NCBI RefSeq assembly: GCF_000003605.2
Contig: NW_003109089.1
Coordinates: forward strand, 331,044-360,333
From: Saccoglossus kowalevskii
Lineage: Eukaryota; Hemichordata; Enteropneusta; Harrimaniidae
DNA: 29,290 nucleotides
Reading direction: 5' to 3'
Part shown: piece after piece, positions 22,701-27,014 of the stretch
Numbering within the stretch: the first letter of the stretch is position 1
How the letters are laid out: every line of letters starts with the position of its first letter
Position numbers and translations under genes: made by a program
Notes under the pieces: generated by a model
Told to the model about the DNA's origin: nothing
Database searches by the model: none
The model's input: only the letters and a program-made list of their open reading frames with translations

Positions 22701-24758
22701 GCAATGGTTGAAGGCATAGTGACATGAATTGATGCCCCAATATGAGCATACTAAGAGGTTACAGTAAGAATGCCGTAAAATAGCCATAAAAACAGTAAAG
22801 TACAGAGGTTAATGCAACGCTGTAATGCTTGGGTGCATACTTTGCGATATTCTTTTGATAACATTGTTATTATACATATTTCCCTGCTTATGAGATATAA
22901 ATATGTCAGTGAAGAATAATGTAAATGTCATGTACATTTTCTGCAGCAGTCAATATCCAAACTGTATTATATAAATTTGATTAACAGTACTCGAAAAAAT
23001 TTAACATTATTCAAAGACAACGTTTTATGACTAGACAGTCAAATTTCAGGCATTTTGGAAAGAATGAGTACTGAACCCGAAAATAGAAGTACTACAAAAT
23101 TGGGTTTGGTGCTTAGCCGAGCATAGGCGCTTAGTCGGATGTGTACAATAAATGGTTTTCAGTCGGACATTTTAATGAGATCAACATATATATATATATA
23201 TGTATATGTAGACAATAATGTACTGTCTTAATGCTTTAAGTTGAATGAGCTTGATGAATGTATCTTCCAAAGGGTGGCCTAGATCAGAAACATGTCTGGA
23301 ATCCACTACAACTAATAATCTCAGAATTTTCATGGTAGGTCTTTTCATGACATGACATCTCAAAGCTGCATGTGATTAATAAGAAATGTATGTATATAAT
23401 ATAATACCTCATTAAATCTGTCTACCAATGTTTGTACTGTTGGGCTTATATCAGTCCTGGCAACCCCTTTACGTGTTACATCAGTGGTTACATGTCTGAT
23501 GTAGTAGACGGCAGGTATACTATTGAACAAGTCATACTCAGTATTTGTAAGCAGAGAGGCCACTTCTTCCGGGAAATGAAGAAGTTTCTCACATTGTTGT
23601 AAATCTTGAGCATATGTCTTGGAATGCTTGGATTTCTGGTTGTTTTTATCCTCTTCTGAAATTGAAATTGATAAGGAATTAAAGTTATAAAAGTTTAAGC
23701 TTTTTTAAATATTTTTGTGTCAGGCAATAGATAAATTTACTTTTTTCTGGTTGTTTTTATCCTCTTCTGAAATTGAAATTGATAAGGAATTAAAGTTATA
23801 AAAGTTTAAGCTTTTTAAATATTTTTGTGTCAAGCAATAGATAAATTTACTTTTTACTGGTTGTTTTTATCCTCTTCTGAAATTGAAATTGATAAGGAAT
23901 TAAAGTTATAAAAGTTCAAGCTTTTTTAAATATTTTTGTGCCAGGCAATAGTTAAATTTACTTTTAAATTTCCTGTTTGTCTTTTCTCAATTATATTTAC
24001 AAGTAGTGAATTTTTGAGAAACCACCTTTCTATTATAATGGCAGTATGACAAGTTGACGTTTTACCAAGAGCATTTATAGAACTTTATTGGGGTCTTGGA
24101 ATTATTATGAGACCTATTTGGTGGTGAAAATTCACCAGAATTCTGCTTTCTTTCAAAGTACTGTGATAATTCAGTTTTTTAGAGAATTATTGTAAGTGAA
24201 TCAAGGCACAGTGAAATACTTAGTACTAATTAAAAAAAATTAACACACAATCAAATGAAAAGGCACAACGATCGCCAGCATTCACACATGCTGAAAAGCA
24301 CGGAAATTTGAACATTTAATAGATATACATGTATCTCACAATTCACAAGTAACCAATAAATTTCTATAAATGCACTCAGAATGTAACTTTATATAAGCTT
24401 TGAAAAATGACATTGCATTAATGCAAAAGTTGACAGCTGTAAAAATTAAATGCTCCACAGAATGATACTCATATTTTGACATACCTTTTGAAGAGCTGTC
24501 ATATTTTCCTTTGTTAGTAGACCTCATCGTGTCCCTCAGCGTTGTTGTAATGGCTTTCAGAGATGATGCTGATGGTGTCTGTAACGTCCATTGATTTGTG
24601 CGAAATTGTAACACTAAACAGTCTCTTGATCTGCCTCCTCCAGCATCATCAACACGCCAATCAAGCAATTCATTCATAGATATGCTACTGGACAATGTTT
24701 TTTTATTGTTATCTAACAATGATATGATTCCTGAGTTGATACAGAGTAACCTCTGAGC
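1524..24758 (-). CDS. PLCE1: Phospholipase C epsilon (PLCE1) gene, partial, 26 exons assembled
   Basis: Overview of the whole gene; exons follow separately. The enzyme hydrolyses PIP2 to IP3 and diacylglycerol at membranes, and its RasGEF domain acts on Ras/Rap GTPases. Only PLC epsilon combines CDC25/RasGEF, PH, EF hands, X, Y and C2, and all of these are seen here in that order. Signatures include RFNEVSLWVT (RasGEF), [12 protein letters not shown] and [11 protein letters not shown] (X half), RIDSSNY and [10 protein letters not shown] (Y half), and NPIWNEAF (C2). Codon phase carries across every junction except the one lost in the assembly gap. The N-terminal exons and the RA domains are not in the window. 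About 4.7 kb of coding sequence is spread over 23 kb. No in-frame stop or frameshift was found, so the gene looks intact. Confidence 0.95.
2212..2314 (-). CDS. PLCE1: PLCE1 exon, C2 domain part 2
   Basis: Exon of 103 bp, acceptor TTCTTTCTTAG, donor ACAG|GTAAGG. It encodes [35 protein letters not shown]. 'L-A-F-V-R-F-x-V' and 'R-x-I/V-P-L-K-A-L-K-x-G-Y-R-H' are the conserved end strands of the PLC C2 domain. Confidence 0.97.
2662..2820 (-). CDS. PLCE1: PLCE1 exon, C2 domain part 1
   Basis: Exon of 159 bp (53 codons), acceptor GTTTCTTACAG, donor CAG|GTAAAT. It encodes [53 protein letters not shown]. 'S-G-Q', 'P-x-V-E-V-x-x-x-G' and 'N-P-x-W-N-E-x-F-x-F' are standard C2 strands. The C2 domain packs against the barrel and EF hands and supports membrane docking. 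Confidence 0.97.
3084..3240. repeat. Degenerate ~32-bp tandem repeat with TGATGTCATCA
   Basis: About five diverged units inside a C2 intron, with GATGTCAT starting at 3086, 3117, 3149 and 3217 and a decayed unit near 3181. Each reads roughly TTTGTGTTTCAGTGCAAATG followed by ATGTCATCAT. TGATGTCATCA is nearly palindromic and resembles ATF/CREB-type sites, but this may be chance. Confidence 0.8.
3321..3484 (-). CDS. PLCE1: PLCE1 exon, end of Y half and start of C2
   Basis: Exon of 164 bp, acceptor TTTACTCTAG, donor ACA|GTGAGT. It encodes [20 protein letters not shown] and [13 protein letters not shown], the standard end of the catalytic barrel ('N-x-x-x-F-x-x-N/T-x-x-C-G-Y-V-L-K-P'). It then runs through [19 protein letters not shown] into the first C2 strand. 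Confidence 0.96.
3762..3917. mobile_element. TTAA-flanked MITE, copy 1
   Basis: A 156-base element with inverted ends (AGTGGGAGGGTCGCACC against AGCGAGGGAGTCGTCACC), directly flanked by TTAA on both sides (3758-3761 and 3918-3921). Inside, CACCTGTGCA and TGCGCAGGTG mirror each other. A second copy is at 18951-19103. TTAA target duplication is typical of piggyBac-type elements. It has no coding capacity, so it is non-autonomous. Confidence 0.8.
4062..4186 (-). CDS. PLCE1: PLCE1 exon, Y half part 3, after the U12-type intron
   Basis: This exon has no long open frame and was found by homology. It encodes [19 protein letters not shown], then [20 protein letters not shown] and TE, donor GAAG|GTATGT. 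RIDSSN and 'W-x-x-G-x-Q-L-V-x-L-N-x-Q-T' are core Y motifs; serine replaces the usual alanine in V-A-L-N. The start shown (4186) assumes the intron ends in AA, which keeps the family spacing (KFLE-HTEYQ). A start at 4180 assumes a classic AC end and loses two residues. Both keep the frame. Confidence 0.85.
4187..4695 (-). other. U12-type (minor spliceosome) intron
   Basis: The donor after CTCGA is ATATCCTTT, an exact match to the AT-class U12 5' consensus. About 12 bases before the exon lies TGCCTTAAC (4197-4205), close to the U12 branch consensus TTCCTTAAC. No GT donor at this position keeps the Y-half reading frame. The 3' end is either AA (branch A to end 11 nt, family spacing preserved) or AC at 4181-4182 (17 nt, two residues lost). 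The bases between branch site and exon contain no pyrimidine tract, as is usual for this class. Confidence 0.85.
4696..4873 (-). CDS. PLCE1: PLCE1 exon, Y half part 2, ending at a U12-type donor
   Basis: Exon of 178 bp. The acceptor is TTTATTTTTAAG; using the AG two bases further on would hit a stop, so this one is required. It encodes [37 protein letters not shown], then [25 protein letters not shown] is the conserved Y strand. Homology ends after KFL, and there is no GT there. Instead the bases after CTCGA read ATATCCTTT, the AT-type U12 donor, so the exon ends in phase 2 after GA. Confidence 0.9.
5043..5177 (-). CDS. PLCE1: PLCE1 exon, serine-rich Y-domain insert
   Basis: Exon of 135 bp, phase 1 in and out; acceptor TTTATTTGTAG, donor CTG|GTAAGA. 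It encodes [38 protein letters not shown] and ASSQPVTG. It lies between the KFPG strand and the [12 protein letters not shown] strand, where PLC epsilon is known to carry a variable loop inside the Y half. Symmetric phase and a length divisible by three mean it could be skipped without a frameshift. Confidence 0.88.
5178..6065. other. Intron, nothing recognised
   Basis: AT-rich intron between two Y-region exons. It has no conserved frame; the short plus-strand open frames near 5766-5963 have no coding signal I can see. Confidence 0.6.
6066..6220 (-). CDS. PLCE1: PLCE1 exon, start of Y half
   Basis: Exon of 155 bp, acceptor TTTTATTACACAG, donor CCTG|GTATGT. A linker ([19 protein letters not shown]) is followed by the Y start [20 protein letters not shown] and KFPG. 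'I-A[17 protein letters not shown]' is a diagnostic PLC epsilon Y entry. The lysine-rich KSTKKE just before it probably faces the membrane (inference). Confidence 0.95.
6511..6592. mobile_element. Fragment of TACTGTAAA-type MITE
   Basis: Starts TACTGCAAAATACTTCATTT, then TCGCTATATTCGTTGAA and CCAGCGAATAATC. This matches the left end and inner motif (TTTCGCT..CAGCGAA) of the longer copy at 18453. The right end is decayed. Confidence 0.5.
6714..6852 (-). CDS. PLCE1: PLCE1 exon, X-Y linker
   Basis: Exon of 139 bp, phase 1 in and phase 2 out; acceptor TTCCTTTCAG, donor AG|GTAAGG. It encodes [19 protein letters not shown], then [14 protein letters not shown]. There is no folded domain; the sequence is threonine, glycine and serine rich, and KRSPSSDD may be a phosphosite cluster. 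Its identity rests on phase and position between the acidic exon and the Y half. Confidence 0.85.
7092..7224 (-). CDS. PLCE1: PLCE1 exon, acidic X-Y linker
   Basis: Exon of 133 bp, acceptor TTGTTCATACAG, donor GATG|GTAATG. It encodes [19 protein letters not shown], then [18 protein letters not shown]. The strongly acidic stretch is the expected X-Y linker; in mammalian PLCs such linkers cover the active site and relieve autoinhibition when repelled from membranes. Sequence identity with other species is low here, as is normal. Confidence 0.9.
7225..8173. other. Intron, nothing recognised
   Basis: A 949-base AT-rich intron in the X-Y linker. No conserved open frame or repeat is evident. Confidence 0.6.
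8174..8332 (-). CDS. PLCE1: PLCE1 exon, end of X half
   Basis: Exon of 159 bp, acceptor ATTTACAG, donor AGG|GTAAGC. It encodes [20 protein letters not shown], then [20 protein letters not shown]. 'L-P-S-P-x-x-L-x-x-K-I/V-L-x-K-x-K-K-L' ends the X half and includes the lysines that contact the PIP2 headgroup phosphates. The next exon opens the X-Y linker. Confidence 0.96.
8646..8762 (-). CDS. PLCE1: PLCE1 exon, catalytic X half part 3
   Basis: Exon of 117 bp, acceptor TTTCTCAG, donor AAT|GTGAGTATAG. It encodes [38 protein letters not shown]. The glutamate of SIENHC is the fourth calcium ligand of the family, and the QQ-KMA helix follows as usual. Confidence 0.97.
8763..9528. other. Intron, nothing recognised
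   Basis: Intron between two X-half exons. It contains a short GTTT run near 9307. Small open frames on both strands have no recognisable product. Confidence 0.6.
9529..9636 (-). CDS. PLCE1: PLCE1 exon, catalytic X half part 2
   Basis: Exon of 108 bp, acceptor TTTCTCATTAG, donor AAG|GTATAA. It encodes [18 protein letters not shown], then [26 protein letters not shown] supplies the glutamate and aspartate calcium ligands, and HGHTLT supplies the second catalytic histidine (the H before TLT). All these are intact, so phosphodiesterase activity is expected. Confidence 0.97.
9937..10041 (-). CDS. PLCE1: PLCE1 exon, catalytic X half part 1
   Basis: Exon of 105 bp, acceptor TTTTCCTCCACAG, donor CAG|GTAGGA. 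It encodes [19 protein letters not shown] and [23 protein letters not shown] carries the first catalytic histidine and the asparagine that binds calcium in PI-PLCs. 'Q-L-x-G-E-S-S-V-E-x-Y' is the invariant helix following it. Nothing is missing relative to an active enzyme. Confidence 0.97.
10042..10579. other. Intron, nothing recognised
   Basis: Intron between the last EF exon and the first X exon. It has A-runs and a CA-rich patch near 10120 only. Confidence 0.6.
10580..10702 (-). CDS. PLCE1: PLCE1 exon, last EF hand before X half
   Basis: Exon of 123 bp (41 codons, phase 0 both ends), acceptor TTTTCATTTACAG, donor CAG|GTAATG. It encodes [39 protein letters not shown]. 'L-S-F-E-G-F-x-R-F-x-M' is the strongly conserved last EF helix of PI-PLCs, after which the chain enters the catalytic barrel. 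Confidence 0.95.
10880..11045. mobile_element. Decayed piece of the AGTATCAAAGCAAT satellite element
   Basis: Contains ATCAAAATTGATAAAATATT, AATAAACAAATCTGAGAAAG and TCTACCAAGGTAGATAATACC, which match the inner part of the copies at 19660 and 25600. No hairpin end is retained. The following 600 bases to 11656 hold nothing I recognise. Confidence 0.55.
11657..11871 (-). CDS. PLCE1: PLCE1 exon, EF-hand lobe
   Basis: Exon of 215 bp, acceptor CTTTTTTACCAG, donor CAG|GTTAGT. It encodes [56 protein letters not shown] and [14 protein letters not shown]. This is the EF pair that packs on the catalytic barrel. 'L-x-x-F-L/M-x-x-x-Q-G-E' is a PI-PLC hallmark, where the Q-G-E begins the stretch that precedes the last helix. 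Confidence 0.94.
11896..12127. repeat. Left arm of minisatellite-carrying element, copy 1
   Basis: About 230 bases, from ATAAATTTGCA through TAAGCAGGCAG, TTTTCAAATTACGTCAC and GATTACTAGTTACC to GGGAACCAGCG. The same order recurs at 12832-13067 with many substitutions. Its inner end (12074-12127) pairs as an inverted repeat with 12622-12684. Confidence 0.85.
12128..12621. repeat. 33-bp minisatellite, about 15 copies
   Basis: Unit of 33 bases like TATCTAATGCCACTAGAGGG + CACTAGTCTGAAA. Variation is by single substitutions. It is framed by inverted repeats ending GGGAACCAGC / GCTGGTTCCC. Long open frames on both strands (11-residue repeats) follow from the period and are not genes. Confidence 0.95.
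12622..12684. repeat. Right inverted arm of the minisatellite element
   Basis: GGCTGGTTCCCG at the inner side and GGTAACTAGTAAC at the outer side mirror GGGAACCAGC and GATTACTAGTTACC of the left arm, about 60 bases apart in each arm. The remaining 150 bases to the next arm contain TGACGTCA-like and CpG-rich sequence, probably part of the same larger element. Confidence 0.8.
12832..13067. repeat. Left arm of minisatellite-carrying element, copy 2
   Basis: Direct repeat of 11896-12127, with the same landmarks (TAAGCAGGCAG, TTTTCAAATTACGTCAC, GATTACTAGTTACCTGCG, GGGAACCAGCGAA). It is richer in CpG (for example CGGCCGGAAAACCGGCC), so it may be less decayed. No right arm follows. Confidence 0.85.
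13068..13160. repeat. 33-bp minisatellite, about 3 copies
   Basis: Same unit as the array at 12128-12621, ending about 45 bases from the EF-hand exon at 13205. The element stops here without its inverted right arm. Confidence 0.9.
13205..13366 (-). CDS. PLCE1: PLCE1 exon, EF-hand region
   Basis: Exon of 162 bp. It encodes [39 protein letters not shown] and [13 protein letters not shown]. The F-x-x-x-F and D-L-x-x-x-F spacing is that of the helical EF lobes in PI-PLCs. The loops lack a full D-x-D-x-D-G set, so calcium binding here is unlikely, which is usual for this family. The acceptor (CCCATAAAG) has a mediocre pyrimidine tract, and the donor AAAG|GTTTGT is also not ideal. A minisatellite stops only some 45 bases downstream of the donor. 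Confidence 0.88.
13610..13906. mobile_element. AGTATCAAAGCAAT satellite element with end hairpin
   Basis: Two diverged units starting AAGTATCAAAGCAATT and AAGTATCAAGTCTGG, each followed by a TTTTCAA(G)AAGAAG-type motif. It ends near AGCTCAGCTCTGTC and GACAGCGGAGCTAAAAA, an imperfect hairpin also found at 20106 and 26079. Confidence 0.75.
14016..14216 (-). CDS. PLCE1: PLCE1 exon, arginine/serine linker before EF hands
   Basis: Exon of 201 bp, acceptor TTACCATCAG, donor CTTG|GTAAGTTAGG. Segments include [38 protein letters not shown] and a proline patch [10 protein letters not shown], ending TNMSFL. RRRSF and RRCS are textbook basophilic phosphorylation contexts (inference). MSFL leads straight into the EF-hand exon. 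Plus-strand open frames over this exon are shadows. Confidence 0.88.
14217..14812. other. Intron, nothing recognised
   Basis: AT-rich intron between two linker exons. A short plus-strand open frame at 14327-14518 shows no recognisable product. Confidence 0.55.
14813..14912 (-). CDS. PLCE1: PLCE1 exon, basic/serine linker
   Basis: Exon of 100 bp, acceptor ATTTTATTAG, donor CATA|GTATGT. It reads [20 protein letters not shown] then [13 protein letters not shown]. The two other frames hit stops at once, so entry in phase 0 is required. Exit in phase 1 agrees with the next exon (H-N-D-G-I-L). No domain is recognised; RSES and KTS look like possible kinase sites. Confidence 0.8.
15143..15473. other. 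Assembly gap (331 N)
   Basis: Run of Ns. It cuts off the 3' part of a PLCE1 linker exon and may hide further linker exon(s). Confidence 1.
15474..15627 (-). CDS. PLCE1: PLCE1 exon running into assembly gap
   Basis: Acceptor GGTGATTAG, then [20 protein letters not shown] and a basic serine-rich run ending LLKRKRTSI where the Ns start. It joins the previous exon in frame (DAIK-VFGGKNW). The reading frame stays open and fairly GC-rich up to the gap, so I extend it there. A weaker alternative end is CAG|GTTAAC at 15538, which would give a 90 bp exon in the phase the next visible exon needs. The region is a low-conservation linker between PH and EF hands, and its basic and serine content suggests phosphorylation. 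Confidence 0.75.
15628..16706. repeat. Intron with weak ~100-bp repeat near 16222-16470
   Basis: Mostly AT-rich intron. GCATTAATTAAAGCAAAATG at 16327 and GCATTGATTAAGACAAAATG at 16427 are 100 bases apart, and a looser match with AAAATGG lies near 16240. Similar AAAATGGTCATC text occurs near 1885. I cannot assign it to a known family. Confidence 0.45.
16707..17397 (-). CDS. PLCE1: PLCE1 large exon: split PH domain and first EF helix
   Basis: Largest exon, 691 bp (230 codons), acceptor TTTGTTTATTTAG, donor AAG|GTACTG. Early residues ([20 protein letters not shown], then [14 protein letters not shown]) look like PH strands 1-5. A proline/serine loop ([14 protein letters not shown]) follows. The second half ([29 protein letters not shown]) reads like PH strands 6-7 and the C-terminal helix with its invariant tryptophan. 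The end ([19 protein letters not shown]) is the helix leading into the EF hands. A PH domain between RasGEF and EF hands is known for PLC epsilon. The insertion in the middle makes it easy to miss. Confidence 0.92.
17398..18185. other. Intron, nothing recognised
   Basis: AT-rich intron between the RasGEF end and the PH exon. No exon or clear repeat is visible. Confidence 0.6.
18186..18343 (-). CDS. PLCE1: PLCE1 exon, end of RasGEF domain
   Basis: Exon of 158 bp, acceptor TATTTGTAG (the AG directly precedes TATATCTCAG), donor CG|GTAAGGAG. It encodes [39 protein letters not shown] and [13 protein letters not shown]. The [14 protein letters not shown] helix corresponds to the final 'I-x-x-I-x-x-x-Q' helix that closes RasGEF domains. 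Exit in phase 2 fits the next exon, giving [10 protein letters not shown]. Confidence 0.9.
18453..18617. mobile_element. TACTGTAAA-type MITE, full copy
   Basis: Begins TACTGTAAATTACATTACTT and ends AAGTATTTTACAGT, which are inverted. Inside, TTTCGCTATTTTCGCTGAAA pairs loosely with TTTCCAGCGAAAAT near the right end. The same terminal motif occurs at 22416-22626 and 6511. Confidence 0.7.
18951..19103. mobile_element. TTAA-flanked MITE, copy 2
   Basis: A 153-base relative of 3762-3917, the same way round, flanked by TTAA at 18947-18950 and 19104-19107. Inner mirror motif is TCACCTGCGCA / TGCGCAGGTGA. It shares GAATTGAGTCCCAA, GCAAAGGCTCATGGGT and GACGCTTGTTTGTAAA with copy 1. Confidence 0.82.
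19241..19484 (-). CDS. PLCE1: PLCE1 exon, RasGEF catalytic region
   Basis: Exon of 244 bp, acceptor TTACTTAATAG, donor GAA|GTAAGTTT. It continues the GEF fold with [38 protein letters not shown] and [20 protein letters not shown]. The last segment corresponds to the family's 'P-x-x-P-x-x-G-x-x-x-x-D/E-L' strand-helix next to the hairpin that opens the GTPase. It closes [18 protein letters not shown], a position that in other RasGEFs often reads 'D-G-x-x-x-I-N-F-x-K'. The exon is well conserved and strongly charged, as expected of a solvent-exposed helical domain. Confidence 0.94.
19660..20145. mobile_element. AGTATCAAAGCAAT satellite element with end hairpin
   Basis: About three units of roughly 150 bases, with landmarks ATCAAAGCAATTGGACTTGC, CACTTTTTACCAAAAATTAC and AATTAAAGATATCATCATGG. 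It ends with AGCTCCGCTCGACAAAGTC and CAGCGGAGCT, a hairpin with 9-base arms. GGCTGAGATAGCA near 19735 is also near the start of the copy at 25600. Confidence 0.8.
20205..20352. mobile_element. Decayed fragment of the same satellite element
   Basis: Contains AGCAAGGCAATCCACCTGAC, AGAAGAAGTCTATTG, then GAGCTCTACTCAGTCATCTTC and AACAGCAGAGATAAA, a decayed version of the terminal hairpin. Confidence 0.5.
20710..20855 (-). CDS. PLCE1: PLCE1 exon, RasGEF core
   Basis: Exon of 146 bp, phase 0 in and phase 2 out; the acceptor is a poly-T run ending TATATAG, the donor AG|GTTAGTG. It encodes [19 protein letters not shown], then [20 protein letters not shown] and MEIISGLR. These match the RasGEF core, where a 'W-V/A-T-x-I' helix precedes 'R-x-x-x-I-x-K-x-I-x-I-A-x-x-C-x-x-x-x-N-F-x-x-x-x-x-I-x-x-G-L'. 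This part forms the helices that contact the GTPase switch regions in known RasGEF structures. The only odd point is the cysteine after N-A in place of the more usual E/K-x-C spacing. Confidence 0.94.
20891..21059. repeat. ~170-bp direct repeat, copy 1
   Basis: TACTACAAAATTTGGTTTGG, then AATGGTTTTCAGTC, GTAGACAATA and AAGTTGAATGAGCTTGATGA. It matches 23090-23264 in the same direction. It sits about 35 bases from the acceptor of a RasGEF exon. Confidence 0.85.
21060..22415. other. Intron, nothing recognised
   Basis: Part of the largest intron (20856-23407). AT-rich; small open frames (for example 21549-21740 plus) show no recognisable product. Confidence 0.6.
22416..22626. mobile_element. TACTGTAAA-type MITE with perfect inner hairpin
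   Basis: Ends TACTGTAAA / TTTACAGTA. Inside, positions 22434-22456 and 22481-22503 are perfect 23-base inverted repeats (starting TATTCACTGTG) around a 24-base loop. The later half repeats GTGAAT/CAGTGAA motifs. Confidence 0.8.
23090..23264. repeat. ~170-bp direct repeat, copy 2
   Basis: Second copy of 20891-21059, with an insertion of GCTTAGCCGAGCATAGGCGC and a TA microsatellite (23186-23209). It lies about 145 bases past the donor of the preceding RasGEF exon. Confidence 0.85.
23408..23655 (-). CDS. PLCE1: PLCE1 exon, start of CDC25/RasGEF domain
   Basis: Exon of 248 bp, acceptor CAATTTCAATTTCAG, donor GAG|GTATTA. The first 25 or so residues are a lysine/glutamine-rich linker ([12 protein letters not shown]). 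The RasGEF fold then starts with [20 protein letters not shown], matching the family pattern in which an 'A-x-x-L-T-x-x-E-x-x-L-F-x-x-I' helix opens the domain. It ends [13 protein letters not shown], the conserved helix before the LWV segment. The 3' splice site and first 20 coding bases are copied twice more just upstream in the intron (see the triplication entry). Confidence 0.92.
23636..23966. repeat. 110-bp triplication carrying a 3' splice site
   Basis: Three head-to-tail copies (starts 23636, 23747, 23857; periods 111 and 110) with few differences. Each copy holds, on the minus strand, the intron end TATCAATTTCAATTTCAG and the first 20 bases of the RasGEF exon at 23408-23655. The copy next to the exon is the functional one. 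Use of an upstream copy would add GTAAATTTATC and reach a stop within about 16 codons. Confidence 0.95.
24485..24758 (-). CDS. PLCE1: PLCE1 exon, PH/FERM-F3-like lobe before RasGEF
   Basis: Exon of 274 bp entered in phase 0 after TTTTGTCTTGCAG and leaving in phase 1 at AAAG|GTATGT. It encodes [18 protein letters not shown], then [30 protein letters not shown] and a terminal helix [11 protein letters not shown]. The order is strands, a W-containing loop, two strands and a C-terminal helix. That resembles the F3 (PH-like) lobe of FERM proteins, whose pattern is LLLGVN-GV-ILD followed by a final helix. Membership of PLCE1 is inferred from phase and position: it joins the RasGEF exon in frame, giving S-S-S-K-E-E-D-K. 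The fold assignment is tentative. Confidence 0.8.
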
Positions 24759-25599
24759 CTGCAAGACAAAACATGACAATAATTGTAAAGGTGGGTGAAG
24801 TACAGATTTTACTCGCAGCGGTAGAATCTTGAATTGTCTTTCTTCAGTACCGGATACATTTGCATCCTTGTTCCAGGATTGAATTAAACAAAAATTTCGG
24901 GATCAGCAATTTTTAAATTTTTTGATTGTTATTTTTGTTAATTTATGACTTTTTTGTTTTATTTGTTGTTATTTGGATTTTTTTTTTAATATTGTATCTT
25001 GGTCACCCTAACTAGTTATATGGATGAAGTGAGCTTGAACCCATAATGATTCAATTTATTGATATGCAAATTAGGATATCGATATGCATGATTCAGATTC
25101 ATACCAAAAGCTCTTCAGATATTGCAAATATCCAATAAATTCATATAATCTGATTATGTGAATATACTAATATACTAAGAAAAGTACAGAAAAATTAACA
25201 GTTTAAATGTTTTTTTCAATTTGTAGAAGAAACATTATGTACACAACAGAGTAAATACTATGTTAAGTAAATTAAACATGTACTGTGTGTGATTCAAACC
25301 AATGCTCAATTTGCCAAGTTACATGTTGCATCTTACCCTTGACCACAGGGCATCTACATACCGAAGAACTATGCTTATTACACACACACAGAAATCTGCT
25401 CATGGCAATCAAGCCACACAGAGTAGAGCCTCATATTGGGCAAAGGCTAAATCTGGCTATACAAATGATGAAAATTAAACAGTAAATAATTAACCTATTC
25501 ATCTCTTTTAAACACAAATTAGTCGCTGTCAAAACAGTCAATTTTTAAAATTGACTCAAATTTTGTCTGTTGGCTCTAAAGTTCATTTCCTGGAATAAT
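24759..25599. other. Intron or upstream region, nothing recognised
   Basis: AT-rich. A plus-strand open frame at 25285-25485 is cysteine and histidine rich (CSICQVTCC) but has no family match I know and no splice context. Confidence 0.5.
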
Positions 25600-26115
25600 G
25601 TCGGCTGAGATAGCACCGCTGTTAGCAATGCACATTTCAATTAAAGAACTGAATATATCATTAGGAATTGAACAATATGTATAGTATCAAAGCAATCAGA
25701 CTTGCTGTTTTCAACAAGAATTCAAAAATATCACTTTTCATCAAAATTGACAAAAATATTTATCAAAATTAGATAATTAAAGATATCATCATGAAATGAA
25801 CAAATCTGAGAAAGTACATATATATGTAATATCAAAGCAATTGGACTTGCGTTTTTTAACAAGAAGTCGAAAATATCACTTTTTACCAAAAATGACAAAA
25901 ATATCCTTGAAAATTAGAGATTTGAAGATATCATAACAAAATGAACAAATCTGTGAGAGGTCTGCCCAAGGTACATATACACCAAGTATCAAAGCAATAA
26001 CAATTGTAGTTTTCAAGAAGGAGACGAAAATGTAAAAAGTTGGCACACACGACGAAGGACAATCACTCGTATGATAAGCTCCGCTCGACTAAGTCGACTG
26101 CAGGGCTAAAAAGTG
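25600..26115. mobile_element. AGTATCAAAGCAAT satellite element with end hairpin
   Basis: Three units, with ATCAAAGC starting at 25686, 25830 and 25988. It contains TTTTCAACAAGAATTC, CACTTTTCATCAAAATTGAC and AAGATATCATCATG. It ends AAGCTCCGCTCGACTAAGTC and GACTGCAGGGCTAAAAA, an imperfect hairpin. Confidence 0.8.
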
Positions 26116-26189
26116 CAGAAATATTTGGGGCCAGAAAGTCTAGTGGTGAAAAGATTAATTCTGTGAAAGAATAGACCATTTTCTGTTCA

Positions 26190-26525
26190 CTGCGAGAATC
26201 ACGCGTTATGCGTGAAAACGAACGTAAAAACAGGACAAACAAAGGTCATAGCGTCGTAGTGGCGTCAAACATCGCGTGGGATTCGACAAACGCGAAGTAT
26301 TTTGGGGGACATTTCCATGCTTAATAATGTGCTGTCCACATTTGATGATAGGCAATTTTGATTAAGTAAGGGTATTCGGAAGCAATATTCCTCTGTCGAA
26401 GATCGGCCGGTCGATGTGAGTTACGAAATAAAGAAATTCTAGTTCAAAATCAAATCGTTCGATTTTTGCGGCAGACGTTCGATGCGCGTTTTTCATACAT
26501 CACGCGAGATCTCGCAATTGTACGG
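26190..26525. promoter_or_regulatory. CpG-dense island, possible promoter
   Basis: I count about 32 CpG in 335 bases, while the surrounding kilobases have very few. Motifs include CACGCGTTATGCGTG, CATCGCGTGGG, CGATGCGCG and CACGCGAGATCTCGC. No open frame explains the composition. Just right of it lies CAAA|GTAAGTG (26550), a good plus-strand donor, so a plus-strand first exon may end there. The island could serve either strand. Confidence 0.5.
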
Positions 26526-27014
26526 AAAATCCTCTATTGTAAACTCAAAGTAAGTGTGAACTTTACTTGTGATTTAAATCTTGGCTGCACATGTGTTTTT
26601 AACATGAAATGATCAGACATTTCATTTCCTAATTAGGTGAGTATAAAGAGTCTGATTTAAATTTAATAATGTCTACAAATTGTTTATTTAGCCTGCTGTG
26701 TATTGATACAAGTTGAAAGACCAGGGATTGAAGTTCACTTTTCTGACAGTACCCAATAATTCAAAGCATACACTAGACATTTTTTTAAGACTACGTAATT
26801 GAAATTGTTAAGGGAATATCTAACCACAAGTATTTGCTCTATTAGTTGTACATGAATTTGCGTTTAATGTCAACGGTCATAGAAGTCTTGTTATATTCGG
26901 TATCCAGCAATTAATGTTTTTTTTTTTGTTGCTTCTTTTGATATTGCATTTTGGTGCCAGGTGATATTTCGAACATTGAAGTCACTGCTATTTCTCCTGT
27001 CTTTTTTGTCTTAG

